DNA of 64,000 nucleotides, taken from positions 1-64,000 of the forward strand of contig NZ_WTVK01000024.1 in assembly GCF_012910805.1 (NCBI RefSeq), written 5' to 3'. Below, one piece after another: positions 1-8,069 of the stretch. Position 1 is the stretch's first letter. Each line of letters starts with the position of its first letter. A program made the position numbers and the translations under genes. This stretch comes from Aromatoleum evansii (GTDB lineage: Bacteria > Pseudomonadota > Gammaproteobacteria > Burkholderiales > Rhodocyclaceae). The notes beneath the pieces were generated by a model. That model was not told where the DNA came from. It worked only from the letters and a program-made list of their open reading frames with translations, and did no database searches.

Positions 1-65
1 CAGGGAATCGTCGATTCTGATCGACGGCCGACCGGTCATCGCTCAGGCTCTGCAGGACCGAAGCG

Positions 66-572
66 ATGAATGACGACGTCCATCATGAAGCGTGGGGCGA
101 CCGAGTCGGGCCGGAGTTGCTCGACGCAGTTCGCCACGGCAACGTTCCGGAAGTGCTGAGGCGGCTCGAGGAAGGATTGCCGTCCGACTGGCAGGACACG
201 GAGGGATGCAGTCTGGTGTTCTTGGCCGCATTCCACCGTCGGTGGGACATCGTTGACGCCTTGTTGGCGCACGGCGCGTCGATCGATCTGCCCGATCGTC
301 GTGGCTGGACGCCGCTCTTCTGGGCCGCCTTCAACGGACATGCGGACATCGTCTCATTCCTGATCGGCCGCGGCGCCGATCCCGACCTGCGCACGGAAGA
401 CGGGGAGTGGCCCTTGTTTTGGGCGGTATACAAGGGCCACACGGCGGTTGTTCGAAACCTGCTGATCGGCGGAGCAAGGAGGGACCTGCTCGATGAGGAG
501 GGCCATGACATGCTGTGGCTCGCGCGGACTTTGAAGCGACGGGACATCATAGCGATGCTGGAAAGACGGTAA
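66..572 (+). CDS. ankyrin-repeat protein (copy 1)
   Basis: 168-residue protein built almost entirely of ankyrin repeats, with about four units from residue 15 to the end; the central ones read GWTPLFWAAFNGHADIVSFL and GEWPLFWAVYKGHT. There is no signal peptide or membrane segment, so a cytoplasmic protein-binding role is the family expectation. The start is supported by the paralogue at 15653-16165, which also begins MND and shares the C-terminal GARRDLLD and LWLARTLKR stretches almost unchanged. The partner is unknown. The repeats are unusually rich in Trp at the third to fourth helix positions. Confidence 0.85.
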   Translation: MNDDVHHEAWGDRVGPELLDAVRHGNVPEVLRRLEEGLPSDWQDTEGCSLVFLAAFHRRWDIVDALLAHGASIDLPDRRGWTPLFWAAFNGHADIVSFLIGRGADPDLRTEDGEWPLFWAVYKGHTAVVRNLLIGGARRDLLDEEGHDMLWLARTLKRRDIIAMLERR

Positions 573-742
573 GTGACTTGCTTCGGCAATGGGAGCACGC
601 CGGGGCGCATGTGCGCATCGCCGCTCAATGGGCCGCCGGGGATCACTTAATACGCAGCGCTCCTTACGAGCAGGCACGAGTTGCCCTGCAGATCGGGGAT
701 CGGCATCGGTGACGTGATGCCGATCCCGCGGAGCGTTGAGGC

Positions 743-1245
743 TTAGAATGCGAATTCTACCGGCATGCGCAGGGTGTGCTCAGGTGTTGCGTTCGTCATG
801 CCGACGAGGTGGGCGGCGTTGTACTTGATCGACTAGTGGTTACCCACCGGCAGCTTGCCGAAGATCGCTGGGCCGGCCTTGTGCTGCTGGTCGCTCGACG
901 ATTCCCAGTCGTCCCACTTGCCGACTTCGCCGAAACCCTGCAGACCGTACTCGAAGGTCGGCATCAGACATACTTGAGCTGCCATTGGTACCCCAACACA
1001 GTCTCGCTCTTTTTTTAGCGTCGAAATGACGCTCGGCGAGCAGGTTCAAGTTGAGCTGGACCTTGCCGAGATCCTTCTGCGCCAGACCACTGAGTTTCAC
1101 TTCCCAGCCTTCGTCGTGGTTGCGGGGGCGCTCAACTTCGACCGGCAGGCCGAGGTCGATCGGGTACTTACCCGTTTCGGTGAGCTGAAACATATTTTTC
1201 CACTCGACATCGCATGGATCCGAATTGGTTTCGCGAATTAAATTT
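743..1245 (-). pseudogene. relic of a Rhodocyclales-type outer-membrane protein
   Basis: Reading the minus strand gives a continuous family signature spread over three frames: first EWKNMFQLTETGKYPIDLGL and AERHFDAK, then LGYQWQLKY in a second frame after an A7 run near 1013-1019, then PTFEYGLQGFGEVGKWDDWE and GPAIFGKLPVG in a third. An in-frame TAG follows GNH, and the remainder YNAAHLVGMTNATPEHTLRM ends at a TAA. I recall a family of roughly 300-residue hypothetical outer-membrane proteins with this C-terminal pattern. The N-terminal half, including any signal peptide, is missing. Two frameshifts plus a stop make it non-functional. Confidence 0.7.
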
Positions 1246-1594
1246 GCTTGATGTGCGCCTGTCATCTGGCCCAAACGCGAGGCCGCGCAGAACGGGATGC
1301 TCGCCGAGTCAGTCGTGACCGGTGACAAGCCAGCCCCAGTCGGGCGGCGCGCGCACCGGATAAAAGTCGGGAACCTTCTGCTGTGGAAGACGACGCGAAG
1401 GTCACGTATTCTGCAGCGACGCCGCGTAGTGCTGCCCACCGCAGCGTGCGGATGGACGTCGATGCGCGATGTATCCGGCAGGACTTGGCATTGACGGACG
1501 AATGGAAAGGAAACGAGACATCGCCAAGTATCCGGCGCACCGAATGCCACCCGAACAATCATCCGACCGATGCGATTACACTGTGAGGAGCATC
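1246..1594. other. gap without a supported gene
   Basis: No gene with recognisable features is seen here. The stretch separates the decayed outer-membrane gene from the TonB receptor. The only element noted is the GAGGAG ribosome-binding site just before 1595. Confidence 0.5.
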
Positions 1595-3889
1595 ATGCAG
1601 CACGATAACCGGGCACCGATCCGCAAAGCATTGGCCCTCGCCATCGCCTCATTCGGACCCGTGACGATGGCGCTCGCCGCCGAGCCCGTCGAGCTCGCGC
1701 CGGTGGAGGTCGTCGGCACCACGCCGCTGCCCGGTATTGGCCTCCCGAAGGACCAGGTCCCCGCCAACGTCCAGACCCTCAGCGGCCAACGCCTGCGCGA
1801 GGCGGGTGGCCAATCCCTGGCCGAAGACCTGCAGCGCAGCCTGCCTAGCGTCAATGTCAATGAGATGCAGGGCAACCCCTACCAGGCCGACGTGAATTAC
1901 CGCGGCTTCTCCGCCTCGCCGCTGCTCGGCACGCCGCAGGGCCTGTCCGTGTTCCTCGACGGCGTGCGCGTGAATGAGCCCTTCGGCGACGTAGTGAACT
2001 GGGACCTGATCCCCCAGGCGGCGATCGCCACCACGGTGCTGGTGCCCGGCTCCAACCCCCTCTATGGTCTCAACACTCTGGGCGGCGCGCTGGCGATCGA
2101 GACCAAGCGCGGCGACACCCACCCCGGAGGGGAGATCGAGCTGTATGGCGGATCCTTCGGCCGCCGTGGCGGGTCCGTCGAACATGGCGGTAAGCGCGAC
2201 GAACTCTCCTGGTTTGTCGCTGCGGAGGGGATGAAGGAGGACGGGTGGCGTGACCGTTCTCCGTCCGAGGTCGGCCAGCTGTTCGGCAAGCTCGCGTGGG
2301 CCACGGGGAAGACGGATCTCGCCCTCACGCTGGCCCACGCCAACACCGATCTCATCGGCAACGGCCTGGTGCCGAAGAGCATGGAACGTCAGCGGCATGA
2401 AGCCATTTTCACCCATCCCGACCAGACGAAGAACCGCAGCACCCTGCTGGCGCTGTCCGGTGGCCATTGGCTGAGCGACGACGACCAGATCTCCGGCACC
2501 GTCTACGTCCGGCGTACCCGCACGCGCACGCTGAACGGCGACGGCAACGACGAGTACGAGGACGAGTTCGAGGAATGGGCCGATGCCGGCTTTCCCGCCG
2601 GGGAGGAACCCGAAAGCGGTGTGCTCAACCGCACCCGTACCGACCAGAATGCCGCGGGACTGGCCTTGCAGTGGAGCCGCATCGCCGGTGCCCACCAGTT
2701 CGCCGTCGGGGTGTCGCACGACCGCAGCCGTGCCAGCTTCCGTCAGAGTGAGCAGGGCGGCGCGCTCACCGGCAATCGCGGCATCGCGGCCGAGGAAGAC
2801 GAGGAGCAGGTGAACAGCCTGCTCGGCCGCACCCGAACCACCAGCGTCTACGCGACCGACACCGTCACGCTTCCCCCCTCCGTGCATCTGACCGGCTCGC
2901 TACGCTTCAATCGCACCCGGGTAATCAACCGCGACCACATGGGCGACGCCCTCAACGGCGACTTCACCTACCGCAAGCTCAACCCCGCGCTGGGGCTCAC
3001 CTGGCAAGCCGCACCGACCCTCACCGTGTACGGCGGCTTCTCCCAGGGCAGCCGCGCGCCGACGCCGATCGAGCTGGGGTGCGCCGATCCCGAGAATGCC
3101 TGCAGCCTGCCCAATGCGATGGCCGCCGACCCCTTCCTCGACCAGGTCGTCACCCGGACCCTTGAGCTGGGTGTGCGCGGCAGACTCGCCGGCAACACGC
3201 AGTGGAATGCCACGGTCTTCCGCAGCACCAACCGCGACGACATCCTCTTCGTCGGCACCGGCGGCAGCCTCGGCTACTTCACCAACTTCGGCCGTACGCG
3301 CCGCGAAGGCGTCGAACTGGGCCTTTCCGGGGAGACCGGCGCCCTCGATTGGCGCGTAAACTACAGCTACCTCGAGGCCACCTTCCAGTCCTCCGCCTGC
3401 ATGCTTGCCGAGAACAACAGCACCGAGGGCGAGGGGGGCTGCCCCGACGACGAGATCCGCGTTTCGCGCGGCGACCGCCTCCCCGGCCTGCCCGAGCATA
3501 GCCTCAAGCTCGGTCTGGGCTGGCGCGCCAGCGACACGCTGCGCCTGGGTGCCGACCTCCTCGCCTACTCCGGCCAATACGTGCGCGGCAATGAGAACAA
3601 TCGCCACAAACCGAACGACGAGTTCGGAGGCCGCGGCAAGCTTCCCGGTTACGTCGTGGTGCACCTGAACGCCGACTACAAGCTCGCTCGCGGGTGGACG
3701 GTGTTCGGCCGCATCGACAATGTCTTCGACCAGCACTACGCCACCGCGGGTGCGCTGGCCGAGAACCCGTTCGTCGGTCCCGGCAACGCCTTTGAAGCAG
3801 ATCCGGACGGATGGCGCCACGAACGGTTTGTCGCCCCGGGCGCGCCGCGTAGTGCGTGGGTAGGCGTGCGCTACGCCTGGAAGAACTGA
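1595..3889 (+). CDS. TonB-dependent outer-membrane receptor
   Basis: 764 residues from the ATG at 1595, chosen because GTGAGGAG lies at 1583-1590 and the N-terminus is then a good signal peptide (KALALAIASFGPVTMALAAE). An upstream in-frame ATG at 1469 has no such support. The plug domain occupies about residues 40-160 (VPANVQTLSG, RGFSASPLLGTPQGLSVFLD, LYGLNTLGGALAI) and the rest is a 22-strand barrel; acidic DEYEDEFEEW loops sit near residue 320. It should import a siderophore or metal chelate using TonB energy. The substrate cannot be assigned, and no TonB/ExbBD genes are nearby. The C-terminal residue is Asn rather than the usual aromatic. Confidence 0.88.
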   Translation: MQHDNRAPIRKALALAIASFGPVTMALAAEPVELAPVEVVGTTPLPGIGLPKDQVPANVQTLSGQRLREAGGQSLAEDLQRSLPSVNVNEMQGNPYQADVNYRGFSASPLLGTPQGLSVFLDGVRVNEPFGDVVNWDLIPQAAIATTVLVPGSNPLYGLNTLGGALAIETKRGDTHPGGEIELYGGSFGRRGGSVEHGGKRDELSWFVAAEGMKEDGWRDRSPSEVGQLFGKLAWATGKTDLALTLAHANTDLIGNGLVPKSMERQRHEAIFTHPDQTKNRSTLLALSGGHWLSDDDQISGTVYVRRTRTRTLNGDGNDEYEDEFEEWADAGFPAGEEPESGVLNRTRTDQNAAGLALQWSRIAGAHQFAVGVSHDRSRASFRQSEQGGALTGNRGIAAEEDEEQVNSLLGRTRTTSVYATDTVTLPPSVHLTGSLRFNRTRVINRDHMGDALNGDFTYRKLNPALGLTWQAAPTLTVYGGFSQGSRAPTPIELGCADPENACSLPNAMAADPFLDQVVTRTLELGVRGRLAGNTQWNATVFRSTNRDDILFVGTGGSLGYFTNFGRTRREGVELGLSGETGALDWRVNYSYLEATFQSSACMLAENNSTEGEGGCPDDEIRVSRGDRLPGLPEHSLKLGLGWRASDTLRLGADLLAYSGQYVRGNENNRHKPNDEFGGRGKLPGYVVVHLNADYKLARGWTVFGRIDNVFDQHYATAGALAENPFVGPGNAFEADPDGWRHERFVAPGAPRSAWVGVRYAWKN

Positions 3890-3929
3890 TGATCCGTTGC
3901 GGGCAGAGTCCGTCCCCGCATAAAGAGGC

Positions 3930-4208
3930 ATGTGTGGAGGTCACCCATGCTCAAACCCTTAACCAGCGCAGCCCGCGCACTCTAGACCAGTCCGAGCGAC
4001 AGCACGACCAACGACTGCCCTTAATTGGCCGCGTTCCCCGCAAAATCGACAGCATCGGTCAACGGCGACACCGATCCCGAGGCAATCCCGTCGACGATCT
4101 CGATGCCGAACATCAGCGCGTTGACCTACAGCGCAATCCATGGCATCCGGCGGTAACGCGGACTCACCGGTTGGTCGGGGGTGCAAACGGTGTCGCAGCA
4201 ATCTGACA
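3930..4208 (-). pseudogene. relic of a CDF-family metal transporter
   Basis: The minus strand from the ATG at 4208 reads MSDCCDTVCTPDQPVSPRYR, RMPWIAL-stop-VNALMFGIEIVDGIASGSVS, PLTDAVDFAGNAAN-stop-GQSLVVLSLGLV-stop-SARAALVKGLSMG in one unbroken frame. This matches the N-terminus and first two transmembrane helices of cation diffusion facilitators, including the DAVDF..(D/N)AAN metal-site region. Three in-frame stops (TAG, TAA, TAG) each look like a single substitution, the last two at positions usually Tyr and Trp. The C-terminal two thirds are absent. Confidence 0.75.
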
Positions 4209-4239
4209 TGTTGATCTCGTGGGGGTTGGGGCCGTGGCC

Positions 4240-5046
4240 TTACTTGAACGGGTGCTCGAGCGACAGGTAGACCAGCACCCCCTGCGTTCCCGATGACGAG
4301 CCGACCCCAATCGGCCGGGAAACCCCGGACACGACCTGAAGCCCCGAATCGAAGTTGGCGGCGTAGCGGAAGCCCGGATTGATGAACATCGTCTTCTCGC
4401 GTTGTGTGTTGCCATCCGGCTGCACCACCTGAAAATTTGCTCCGGCCGCCTCCAGCATCAAGTTGAAATTCGGGGTCATCAGATAAATGAGGCTGGCCCC
4501 ATAGTTCGAGCCCACCGTATCGGCACGGGCGCCGCCGGGTTCCTTCGATTTCGGCGTGTAGGTTCCGCCGAGATTCCAGTGGGTGACCACCGTGTCGGAC
4601 AATTCGACACTCAGCGGCAGGTTCACCTGAATCCCCGTCGCCCCGGTGCCATGCCCATTCTTGTAGTCGCCGGTCGGCGCGATGATCGACAGCCGAGGCG
4701 CGAAGGCGACGCGCTCGTTGGCGACGGCCTGATAGCGGTAGTTAAGGAGAATGTCGCCAACGCCGGTCGAGGCGCCCGGATCAGGTGTCCGGAGCACGGG
4801 AATGGTGTAGGAGAGTTGGTGTGTTTCATCGGGGACGGGCCATTCTTGCGTGAACGAATAGGCCCACTCCTTCGACTGCTTCAGGTACATGAAACTCTGG
4901 ATGTGTTGGACCACGCCAGCTTCCTGGTTGTAAGCCTCCTCGACCAGGAAGGAGTTGTCCTGGATCTTCTTGGCCCCTTCGGCCGAGGCGTGGAGGGGCA
5001 GACCCAGGGTCGCGGCCAGCGCCAGAATGAAAAGATGATTTGACAT
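4240..5046 (-). CDS. outer-membrane beta-barrel protein, MetA/transporter-like
   Basis: 268 residues starting with a signal peptide (LFILALAATLGLPLHASAEG). The remainder alternates hydrophobic and polar residues, ending in LVYLSLEHPFK with a C-terminal aromatic-type barrel strand. Segments such as GVGDILLNYRYQ, FAPRLSIIAPTGDYKNGHG and FINPGFRYAANFDSGLQ resemble the Phenol_MetA_deg / 'transporter' barrel family often found near metal-efflux genes. It probably forms a small outer-membrane channel; the substrate is unknown. It stands alone, with the CDF relic downstream and the HD-GYP fragment upstream. Confidence 0.75.
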   Translation of the reverse strand: MSNHLFILALAATLGLPLHASAEGAKKIQDNSFLVEEAYNQEAGVVQHIQSFMYLKQSKEWAYSFTQEWPVPDETHQLSYTIPVLRTPDPGASTGVGDILLNYRYQAVANERVAFAPRLSIIAPTGDYKNGHGTGATGIQVNLPLSVELSDTVVTHWNLGGTYTPKSKEPGGARADTVGSNYGASLIYLMTPNFNLMLEAAGANFQVVQPDGNTQREKTMFINPGFRYAANFDSGLQVVSGVSRPIGVGSSSGTQGVLVYLSLEHPFK

Positions 5047-5157
5047 GAACGGTTCCTTGCAATAAACGGCAGCACCAATTGCGGTCGGTTGAAAAGCGCG
5101 GAGTTCAAGCGTTCAAGCGGCTATCTGTTGTGCATGGTAGCGCTGATTGATAGCTGC

Positions 5158-5419
5158 AGGCCACAGATCGTCAATCCGAAATCGTCCTGTGTCACGAGGT
5201 GCGCTTCGACGGCACGGGCTATCCGCGCGGCCTACAGGGCGAGGCGATTCCCTTCGGCACCCGGCTGTTCGCAGTCATCGACACCCTAGATGCGATGACC
5301 TCGAACCGCCCCTGCCGCAGGGGATTGCCATTCGACACCGCGAAGACGGAAATCCTACGCATGAGCGGTCGCCAGTTCGATCCGGAAGCCGTCCTCGGTT
5401 CGCCGCGGACGAATAGGTC
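5158..5419 (+). pseudogene. C-terminal fragment of an HD-GYP domain protein
   Basis: An open but start-less frame reads IVLCHEVRFDGTGYPRGLQG, EAIPFGTRLFAVIDTLDAMT, SNRP and RGLPFDTAKTEILRMSGRQF. This is the GYP half of an HD-GYP cyclic-di-GMP phosphodiesterase (HHExxDGxGYPxGL, IPxxxRxFAVxDxxDAMTSxRP). The second His of the HHE motif is kept, but the catalytic HD portion is missing upstream, where stops close the frame near 5155. It can only be a relic of a larger gene. Confidence 0.72.
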
Positions 5420-5524
5420 CCGCGGCACATGGTCGAGAATAAGTGCGGGGACGCTCCTCTGGCCTGAGTTTCTTGGCCAGCAAGTGGGCCATGTACCCAA
5501 TGTTTGCCGCACGTTTCGCGAGGT

Positions 5525-5538
5525 TTACAAACAGATAA
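5525..5538. promoter_or_regulatory. CusR-like box, one mismatch
   Basis: TTACAAACAGATAA fits TTAC-N6-GTAA with one mismatch and lies 112 bp before the start of the small His-containing protein at 5650. A comparable site lies 116 bp from the start of its paralogue at 20278. Confidence 0.45.
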
Positions 5539-5649
5539 TCCACACGTCATCGATGGGGCAGCCACTCCGGCGCACACTGGCAATATGTGCGAAGGATTCT
5601 GGCACGACCACGCCAAGAGCGGATTCGCAAACCATCACCGGAGACCATC

Positions 5650-5922
5650 ATGAAATCCAGGACTGCAGTTGCCATCAGCGCATTCTCTGCGCTCGTCGCG
5701 CTTTCCTTCGGAGCGAATGCCGCGCCGGAATCACCAGCTGCCGGGCAGACCACCAGCACGGCGCTACCGACACAGGCAACTACCAGACCCACGACACCGC
5801 GCCACAATCACATGACCGAGAAACTCGGCGTACCTACCGCGACCCCAGACTCGGACGACAAAATTGCAGCGAAGGAAAAAACACCGCTCCAGCGACACGA
5901 TCACCAGCGCGATATGAAGTGA
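5650..5922 (+). CDS. small secreted His-containing protein (family A, copy 1)
   Basis: 90 residues: a signal peptide (VAISAFSALVALSFGANAAP), a Thr/Pro-rich linker, a central RHNHMTEKLG motif and a C-terminal RHDHQRDMK. The same layout recurs in 20030-20278 and 36978-37259: HxH followed by E(K/R)L in the middle and an (R/L)HDH-x-(R/K) C-terminus. The His clusters suggest periplasmic metal binding, but this is inference; I do not recognise a named family. The gene is 21 bp upstream of the small Cys protein at 5944, probably one transcript, with a CusR-like box 112 bp ahead. Confidence 0.75.
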   Translation: MKSRTAVAISAFSALVALSFGANAAPESPAAGQTTSTALPTQATTRPTTPRHNHMTEKLGVPTATPDSDDKIAAKEKTPLQRHDHQRDMK

Positions 5923-5943
5923 CGAGGTGACGTCGCGTCTTTC

Positions 5944-6180
5944 ATGCGTCATGAAATGCCGTGCACACACGGTGTGCGGTGTGCCTGCCGCCTTCTTGCC
6001 GCTGCAACGGGTTGTCCCGAGGATGCGGTGAATTACCGCTGTTGCGCCATCGTCCTGCGCAAGCGCTGGATCGTCGAGTGCGATCATGGTTGCATCAGAA
6101 TAAGTAGAAACAGTACTGATAAGGGGCGTGACCTCGGGCCGATCGATCCCGTCAAACGGATCCTGCTTGGCAACGAGTAG
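5944..6180 (+). CDS. small Cys-rich orphan protein (family B, copy 1)
   Basis: 78 residues, with no signal peptide or membrane segment. It is paralogous to 21357-21602: both carry C-x-CRLLAAA-x-G near residue 14, then V-(N/D)-Y-x-x-C and VL-x-KRWIVECDHG, and both end with a D-x-G-x-I-x-P-x-(K/I)R-x-(I/V)L motif. Conservation of these blocks between two copies is the main evidence that it is a gene. Cys and His placement (CxC, C, ECDHG) could form a metal site. The function is unknown. It may be co-transcribed with the secreted protein at 5650. Confidence 0.65.
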   Translation: MRHEMPCTHGVRCACRLLAAATGCPEDAVNYRCCAIVLRKRWIVECDHGCIRISRNSTDKGRDLGPIDPVKRILLGNE

Positions 6181-6200
6181 GGGCACGGATAAAGAGAACA

Positions 6201-6227
6201 GCCCGCCATGCCTGTCGGTATGCGGGC
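6201..6227 (-). terminator. terminator after copK copy 1
   Basis: GCCCGC/GCGGGC inverted repeat. On the minus strand it is followed by a T-rich run (TGTTCTCTTTATC), downstream of the copK stop at 6261. Confidence 0.65.
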
Positions 6228-6260
6228 CGTTCGACTGCAGCCGCTTCGCGGCCGGGCAGC

Positions 6261-6542
6261 TTACCTCCCTCGATGGTCGCGATGCAGCAGGCTGTCAAGA
6301 CGCCAGACCTCATTGCCCTTCATCATGATTTTGTTGCCGTCCTTCGTTTCCATTTCATGACCTTCCTTCATTGAGGTAGCCCGGCCGAATTTGTCTTCCA
6401 TGGCCATCTTGCCGTCCTTGAAGATGTACACCGTCGAGCCGTCCTTCAATTCGTAGGACTTCTCGACATTACCCTGATCCACGGCGAAAGCCGAGGTGGC
6501 GATCAGGATAGATGCGGCAGCGGTAGCGAGTTTCGTGAACAT
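6261..6542 (-). CDS. copK: CopK-family periplasmic copper-binding protein (copy 1)
   Basis: 93 residues. A signal peptide ends at SAFAVDQ, and the mature domain reads ELKDGSTVYIFKDGKMAMED, with METKDGNKIMMKGNEVWRLD behind it. CopK of Cupriavidus metallidurans has the same mature start, DGKM, MET-x-DG and MKGNE motifs. Its Met residues bind Cu(I) and a C-terminal His helps bind Cu(II); here the equivalent Met positions and a C-terminal HRDH are present. Start 6542 is preceded by GAGGAAG. It lies 108 bp downstream of the czcE-like gene, presumably one transcript. Confidence 0.9.
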   Translation of the reverse strand: MFTKLATAAASILIATSAFAVDQGNVEKSYELKDGSTVYIFKDGKMAMEDKFGRATSMKEGHEMETKDGNKIMMKGNEVWRLDSLLHRDHRGR

Positions 6543-6650
6543 GATGGCTTCCTCGTGATGTGTTGCAGCAGATGAAGTCGAGCAGGCCCGTGCGGTGAAT
6601 TTCCTCATCCGGTCCCCGCTCGTGCGGCACGCCGATACCCGTCCCAGAAA

Positions 6651-7043
6651 TCAGCGTCCCCGGTAAAGCGGGCTTTCGGCGACGTACACCGTCACGCCTT
6701 CGGCGCCAGGAATGATTTTCGACAGCGGGAAACTGCGCATCGGGAACGCGTCGAAGGTCCAGTTGACCGTCTTGTCGCCGACACGAATGGCGACGGTCTC
6801 CAGTTGCACGACGTTGAGATAACGCGTGTCCTTGTCGACGACGATGAGGCGACCGGCCGCGCCGCCGGGTGCGGCATAACCGTAGGGGGCCAGTTGCCGC
6901 TCGGAGGGCTGGCTGGAAGACGCCTGGACTTGTTCCAGCCAGTGCGCGGTACCGCTTTCGGAATAGTCCGTGTGGGCGGATGCGCCGGATGCCGCAGCAA
7001 TCAGCGCCGTTGCAACGACCATGCGGTTCAATGTGCTGTTCAT
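6651..7043 (-). CDS. CzcE-family periplasmic metal-binding protein (copy 1)
   Basis: 130 residues. A signal peptide (ALIAAASGASAHTDYSE) precedes a His/Glu-containing N-terminus, then the CzcE-like core: KDTRYLNVVQLETVAIRVGD, KTVNWTFDAFPMRSFPLSKI and VTVYVAESPLYRG. CzcE of C. metallidurans is a small secreted protein that binds copper and other divalent ions; sequestration in the periplasm is the expected role. It is the first gene of a czcE-like/copK pair seen three times in this window, with a degenerate CusR-like dyad 98 bp upstream of the start codon. Confidence 0.85.
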   Translation of the reverse strand: MNSTLNRMVVATALIAAASGASAHTDYSESGTAHWLEQVQASSSQPSERQLAPYGYAAPGGAAGRLIVVDKDTRYLNVVQLETVAIRVGDKTVNWTFDAFPMRSFPLSKIIPGAEGVTVYVAESPLYRGR

Positions 7044-7140
7044 GGTGATTCCCCTTGCAGTGTCTGAGTCGGCCGTTCACATGCGAGCGACCATGAGCAC
7101 ATGCTAGGAGGGATCCCCCGACAGCAAGATGACCCCGAAA

Positions 7141-7154
7141 TTACTTCTACTTTA
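7141..7154. promoter_or_regulatory. degenerate CusR-like box
   Basis: TTACTTCTACTTTA keeps the TTAC half and has two mismatches in the second half. It starts exactly 98 bp from the czcE-like start, the same distance as the better sites at 18022 and 19052. Confidence 0.5.
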
Positions 7155-7275
7155 GCTTTATGTCATGTACAGGACAGGAACGACGGAGCGTCGTGACCAT
7201 CTTGCTGATGGCTTCCGTGACGATGCCCTCATGCCCACTGGCCGATCGTCGCCCCTTCTCCCGCGGACTGCGAAG

Positions 7276-7303
7276 AGCCCTGGGGGCAATCCCCCCAAGG
7301 CTT
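7276..7303 (-). terminator. hairpin after cusF
   Basis: AGCC-C-TGGGGG, loop CAAT, CCCCCCA-A-GGCT forms a strong hairpin just beyond the cusF stop at 7315. There is no clear T tract on the minus strand, so it may stabilise the transcript end rather than act as a classic terminator. Confidence 0.55.
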
Positions 7304-7314
7304 TGTAGCAGCGC

Positions 7315-7671
7315 TTACTTGACCTTGGTCACGACATAGTCCTTGCCTTCCTTCACAAACTCGAATTCCACCTTCTTGCCGTCGGCGAGCTTGTCCAACA
7401 GCATCTTGTCCTTGATGCCGAAGGTCATGGTCATCGCCGGCCAGTTCATGCTCTTGACCGCTTCGTGGGCGAAAGTCACCGTGCCGGCGGTGGCGTCCAG
7501 CGCCTTGACGACGCCGACGGCCTGATGGGCCTTCACGCTCGGGGCGGACGGCTTGCCCATGTCCATGCCTTTCATGTCCGTGCCTTTCATGCCATCCATC
7601 TGCTGCTGTGCAAAGGCGCTGCCCGCCAGCATCAGGGTGGCCAACGCGGGGACGAGAATCGTTTTCTTCAT
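7315..7671 (-). CDS. cusF: CusF-like periplasmic copper chaperone
   Basis: 118 residues with a signal peptide (LVPALATLMLAGSAFAQQ), then a Met-rich linker (MDGMKGTDMKGMDMG) and a CusF OB-fold: VVKALDATAGTVTFAHEAVK, then NWPAMTMTF. CusF binds Cu(I)/Ag(I) through a His, a Trp and two Met; here FAHEAVKSMNWPAMTM supplies all of these. It would hand metal to the CusBA pump encoded just upstream. The start at 7671 is chosen for the signal peptide and a GGAAG site. It is the last gene of the minus-strand cus cluster. Confidence 0.9.
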   Translation of the reverse strand: MKKTILVPALATLMLAGSAFAQQQMDGMKGTDMKGMDMGKPSAPSVKAHQAVGVVKALDATAGTVTFAHEAVKSMNWPAMTMTFGIKDKMLLDKLADGKKVEFEFVKEGKDYVVTKVK

Positions 7672-7709
7672 GAGTCGCTTCCTTTCATTCGGGGATTGGA
7701 GGAGATGCC

Positions 7710-7730
7710 GGGGCTGATCGAACCAGCCCC
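7710..7730 (-). terminator. intergenic hairpin between copK-like gene and cusF
   Basis: GGGGCTG, 7-nt loop, CAGCCCC. It sits between the stop of the copK-like gene and the ribosome-binding site of cusF. Without a T tract it could be an attenuator or processing/stability element that raises cusF relative to the upstream genes. Confidence 0.4.
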
Positions 7731-7736
7731 GTCCTG

Positions 7737-8012
7737 CTAGAACTTCGGGTTCAGGGTGCCTTTCTCGGTGATCGTCTTCCACAAGGCATCGTTCTTCATC
7801 ACGTACTGGGTTCCGTCCTTGCCTTCCATCTTCACGCCGTTCTTCATCTTGACGCGATTGCCGGCGGCGTCGATATGAACCATCGTGCCGTCTTTCTGCA
7901 GGGTGACCTTGCCGCCATCCTTGAGCTCGATGACCTGTGCTTGGACCCGTTCTTCAGCGGCGAAGACGGACAGCGAGAGAGACAGCAGCATCGGGATCAG
8001 CAACTTGCGCAT
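7737..8012 (-). CDS. divergent CopK-like periplasmic protein
   Basis: 91 residues with a signal peptide (LLIPMLLSLSLSVFAAEE) and a CopK-like core: VIELKDGGKVTLQKDGTMVH and KMEGKDGTQYVMKNDALWK. The DG-x-M, KME-x-(K/R)DG and MK-(G/N)-(N/D) positions of CopK are kept, but overall it is clearly divergent from the four close copies in this window and lacks their C-terminal His. The start at 8012 is preferred over 8018 because AGAAGGAG then has normal spacing. It lies between cusA and cusF. Confidence 0.75.
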   Translation of the reverse strand: MRKLLIPMLLSLSLSVFAAEERVQAQVIELKDGGKVTLQKDGTMVHIDAAGNRVKMKNGVKMEGKDGTQYVMKNDALWKTITEKGTLNPKF

Positions 8013-8069
8013 GATCATTCTCCTTCTGGTTAATCAAGTGGATTGCATGGGCTTGCCTGAGTCGATCGA

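Noticed and set aside
1469-1594. Upstream extension of the TonB receptor reading frame
   Set aside because: It lacks a ribosome-binding site and would place 42 residues in front of a clear signal peptide; the ATG at 1595 has GAGGAG.
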